Assembly: GCF_026213295.1 (NCBI RefSeq)
Contig: NC_079413.1
Location: 20,529,709 to 20,593,708 of the forward strand
Direction: 5' to 3'
Source: Gadus chalcogrammus
Lineage: Eukaryota; Chordata; Actinopteri; Gadiformes; Gadidae
Length of the DNA stretch: 64,000 nucleotides
This document shows positions 62,027 through 64,000 of this stretch, piece after piece. The translations under genes and the position numbers were made by a program. The notes below the pieces were generated by a model that ran no database searches, was not told the origin of the DNA, and worked only from the letters and a program-made list of their open reading frames with translations. Numbering within the stretch: position 1 is the first letter of the stretch; each line of letters opens with the position of its first letter.

Positions 62027-64000
62027 ACGGGAGAGTCAGGACAGGGAACAGCAGTTCATGGAAGACAAGAAAAAGAAGAAAGAGGATAAAAAGAAAAGGG
62101 ACTCCTCTCAGAAGGTGAGGAGGAAAACTCCACCTTCCACACCTCCACCCCAACCTTTGTCACCTATAACCTTTTCACCTCCACACCTCCACATTCCCCT
62201 TATGCATCTCTACCTTTTACATCTCCACCTCCCGGCACCTTAAACTTCTACACCTCCACCTTAAACATATGCACCTTTACCTTCAACACCCTCGCATTAA
62301 ACTTAGGCCCCGTCCACACAGACCAAAACAGGCGAAAACGATCCGGTTTCGTTTTATGCGGTTCAGGAATATTGTAAAGACGGAGTCATTGCGATACCTC
62401 AATGACTTTTTAATGTACAGTTAGTAATTACATTTATCAAGGGGCTTTATTTAAAGCTACAAGAAGAATACAAATAAAATAATAAATAAAAAATTTAACT
62501 CAACTCTGACGTCCCCCAGCTTGTTGGGGGCAGGCGTCCTCACGAATGCTAACATGAAACCGCATAGTTCTGGATTGATTTGAAACCACCTCCGAGGGTG
62601 GTTTCAGAAATGTGCAGTTTCGGGCACCGGATTCGCCGGCTCCGTCTGGACGGTCGGCTGAAACGCACAAGACTTGTGCGGTTTCACCAAAAAAACGGCT
62701 TATGCACCTTTACCTTCTACACCTCAAACGTATGCACCTTTACCTTCTACACTTTCCTCACCTCCACCCTCTACACTTTCCTCACCTCCACCCTCCAGAC
62801 TTTCCTCTGTGAGAGTCTTCCGTTTCACGCTGCCTCCTCCGCTTACTATCTGCTATCCACACCTGTGTACACTGCGCCGCCTTTCACACCGTAGTAGCCA
62901 CTCTTTCTGTGCCCTTCACCTTGCACCTCCACCTTTTTGGGGAAGTCACTGATGTTTATGCAAATTCTTTTGTCATTTCAGGTGCCAGACCCAAAAATAA
63001 AAGGTAAATTTGCTGTTGGTTGTCTTTTCCTTTTTCTCCAAATAGTTCAGCGCCAATGCACTATGTTTATAAAGGGATTTGTAGTTGGTTTGTGTATTCA
63101 GCTAGATTAATGGTATGACCTATGGGAGTGGACCCAGGTGTTTGCTACCGACACCATGTCTGCCTGAACTCTTATCTATTGGTCCCTGCGACTTACCCAT
63201 GCCACAGCAGAACTCCCAGCATGCACTGCTGTGCCCCGGCGGACCTGGGCCGTAGGGATCCTGAAACGGGCCCTCTGGGACATTGAAACAGGTGTTGAAT
63301 ATCACAATATGATAAAAGGGGTTTTAGGGCAGAGAGGGCTACATTGCATTTATTTGGCAAGTCAATAATGGATCCAACCTTCGTCTACTCAATCCATATA
63401 CCCTACTGGTGTAGCCTGTGGTGTATAGTATTGATGTGTTTACTTGTTCGTACAAATCCCTCAAATATCGCCACAGTGATTAATAATTGAAGTAACTGTT
63501 TTGGGGTCTGGGAATGTCAACAGCCATTTCCCGGGAACCCCCCTGGTGGGCCTCAGCCCTTATTAACTCAAGGTATTCTCCTCTCCGTCTGCAGTGCCAG
63601 AAGCAGCCAAGCCCTCCACCATCCAGCCGCCCTTCACCCCGGGCCCCGCCCCCCCCACCTCCTCCCCCGGCGGCGGTCCTGGTGCGTCCCTGCCTGCTCC
63701 CGACGGCGGGAACAATGTTAAGCAGCGGGCTGCTGTGGCCACCGGACAGCCCTCCTCCGCCTCCTCTAACTCCTCCTCCTCCTCCTCCTCCTCCTCTTCT
63801 GGGAGCCAGGCGACGTCGACGGCCCAGCGCTACATCCCCCGTGAGGTGCCCCCGCGCTTCCGCTGCCAGCAGGACCACAAAGTGCTACTGAAGAGGGGCC
63901 AGCCGCCCCTGTCCTCCATGCTGCTGGGGGGCGGCTCAGGGGGAGGAGGCGCTACTCCTCCTCCGCTCTCCTCTCAGTCGGGAGAAACCCCCCCAACAGC
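62027..64000 (+). CDS. tnrc6b: Trinucleotide repeat-containing 6B (GW182 family), N-terminal exons, runs off window
   Basis: GW182 proteins bind Argonaute and recruit deadenylases in miRNA silencing. Exons 62027-62114, 62982-63003 and 63595 to the window end join in phase. The first reads [23 protein letters not shown] at 62058 is the first available start, though the family often begins a little earlier in a preceding exon. Then come VPDPKIKVPEAAKP, a Pro/Gly-rich stretch, a Ser run encoded by TCC repeats, and the family block [20 protein letters not shown] followed by [15 protein letters not shown]. The RCQQDHK and MLLGGG wording favours TNRC6B over 6A or 6C. The GW repeats lie beyond the window. 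Confidence 0.88.
62293..62700. mobile_element. MITE-like insertion (GGCCCCGTCCACACAGACC start)
   Basis: TTAGGCCCCGTCCACACAGA resembles ends of fish hAT-type MITEs. ATGCACCTTTACCTTC occurs on both sides (about 62268 and 62702), within a CACCT-rich minisatellite. No coding capacity. Clear matching termini were not found. Confidence 0.35.

Noticed and set aside
63480..63878. Minus-strand Gly-rich 132-residue frame
   Set aside because: Antisense of the Pro/Ser-rich tnrc6b exon.

Overview
The window looks like a teleost fish chromosome. Its genes have introns with GT-AG junctions. It is saturated with fish-type transposons (DIRS, Harbinger, piggyBac, hAT-like, Ty3/gypsy, RTE-like LINE) and very long (TG)n and (CT)n tracts. 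Two conserved genes anchor it. One is the 3' half of a CARD-MAGUK scaffold gene, most likely card10/CARMA3. The other is the 5' part of tnrc6b, a GW182 protein of miRNA silencing. As I recall, human CARD10 and TNRC6B both lie on 22q13, which agrees with this assignment.

Layout. 1-4530: card10 copy A, seven exons from the SH3 region to the guanylate-kinase stop, all in frame. 4531-5730: its 3' flank and a fragment of tnrc6b upstream DNA, cut off by a transposon. 5731-47975: about 42 kb of nested mobile DNA. 48071-58781: card10 copy B, a partial tandem duplicate carrying a LINE and a piggyBac/gypsy nest in its introns. 58782-60115: the 3' flank and upstream DNA again. 60050-64000: tnrc6b 5' region and first coding exons, running off the window.

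The mobile region. 5731-9890 is a long-inverted-repeat block with a broken Harbinger transposase. 12023-14215 is a Harbinger remnant with a MADF exon and a nested palindromic element. 15028-21660 is a DIRS element on the minus strand with a solo LTR in one terminal repeat. 21821-36355 holds two inverted hAT-like arms around a four-exon plaat (LRAT/NlpC-P60) gene. The second arm is split by two back-to-back TTAA elements. One of these contains a 4.7-kb element with an 8-bp target duplication that carries a six-exon zinc-finger gene, and that element in turn contains a piggyBac derivative. 39200-40930 is a second plaat copy. 42392-46646 is a truncated second copy of the zinc-finger element.

The main candidates for something undescribed are: (i) the 29322-34051 element with its small spliced zinc-finger gene; (ii) piggyBac derivatives whose catalytic core is replaced by a 27-bp coding minisatellite; (iii) a minisatellite in card10 that has multiplied a 5' splice site; (iv) a two-copy palindromic element family with 4-bp target duplications. 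The very similar card10 copies could also partly reflect uncollapsed haplotypes in the assembly, which read mapping would settle.
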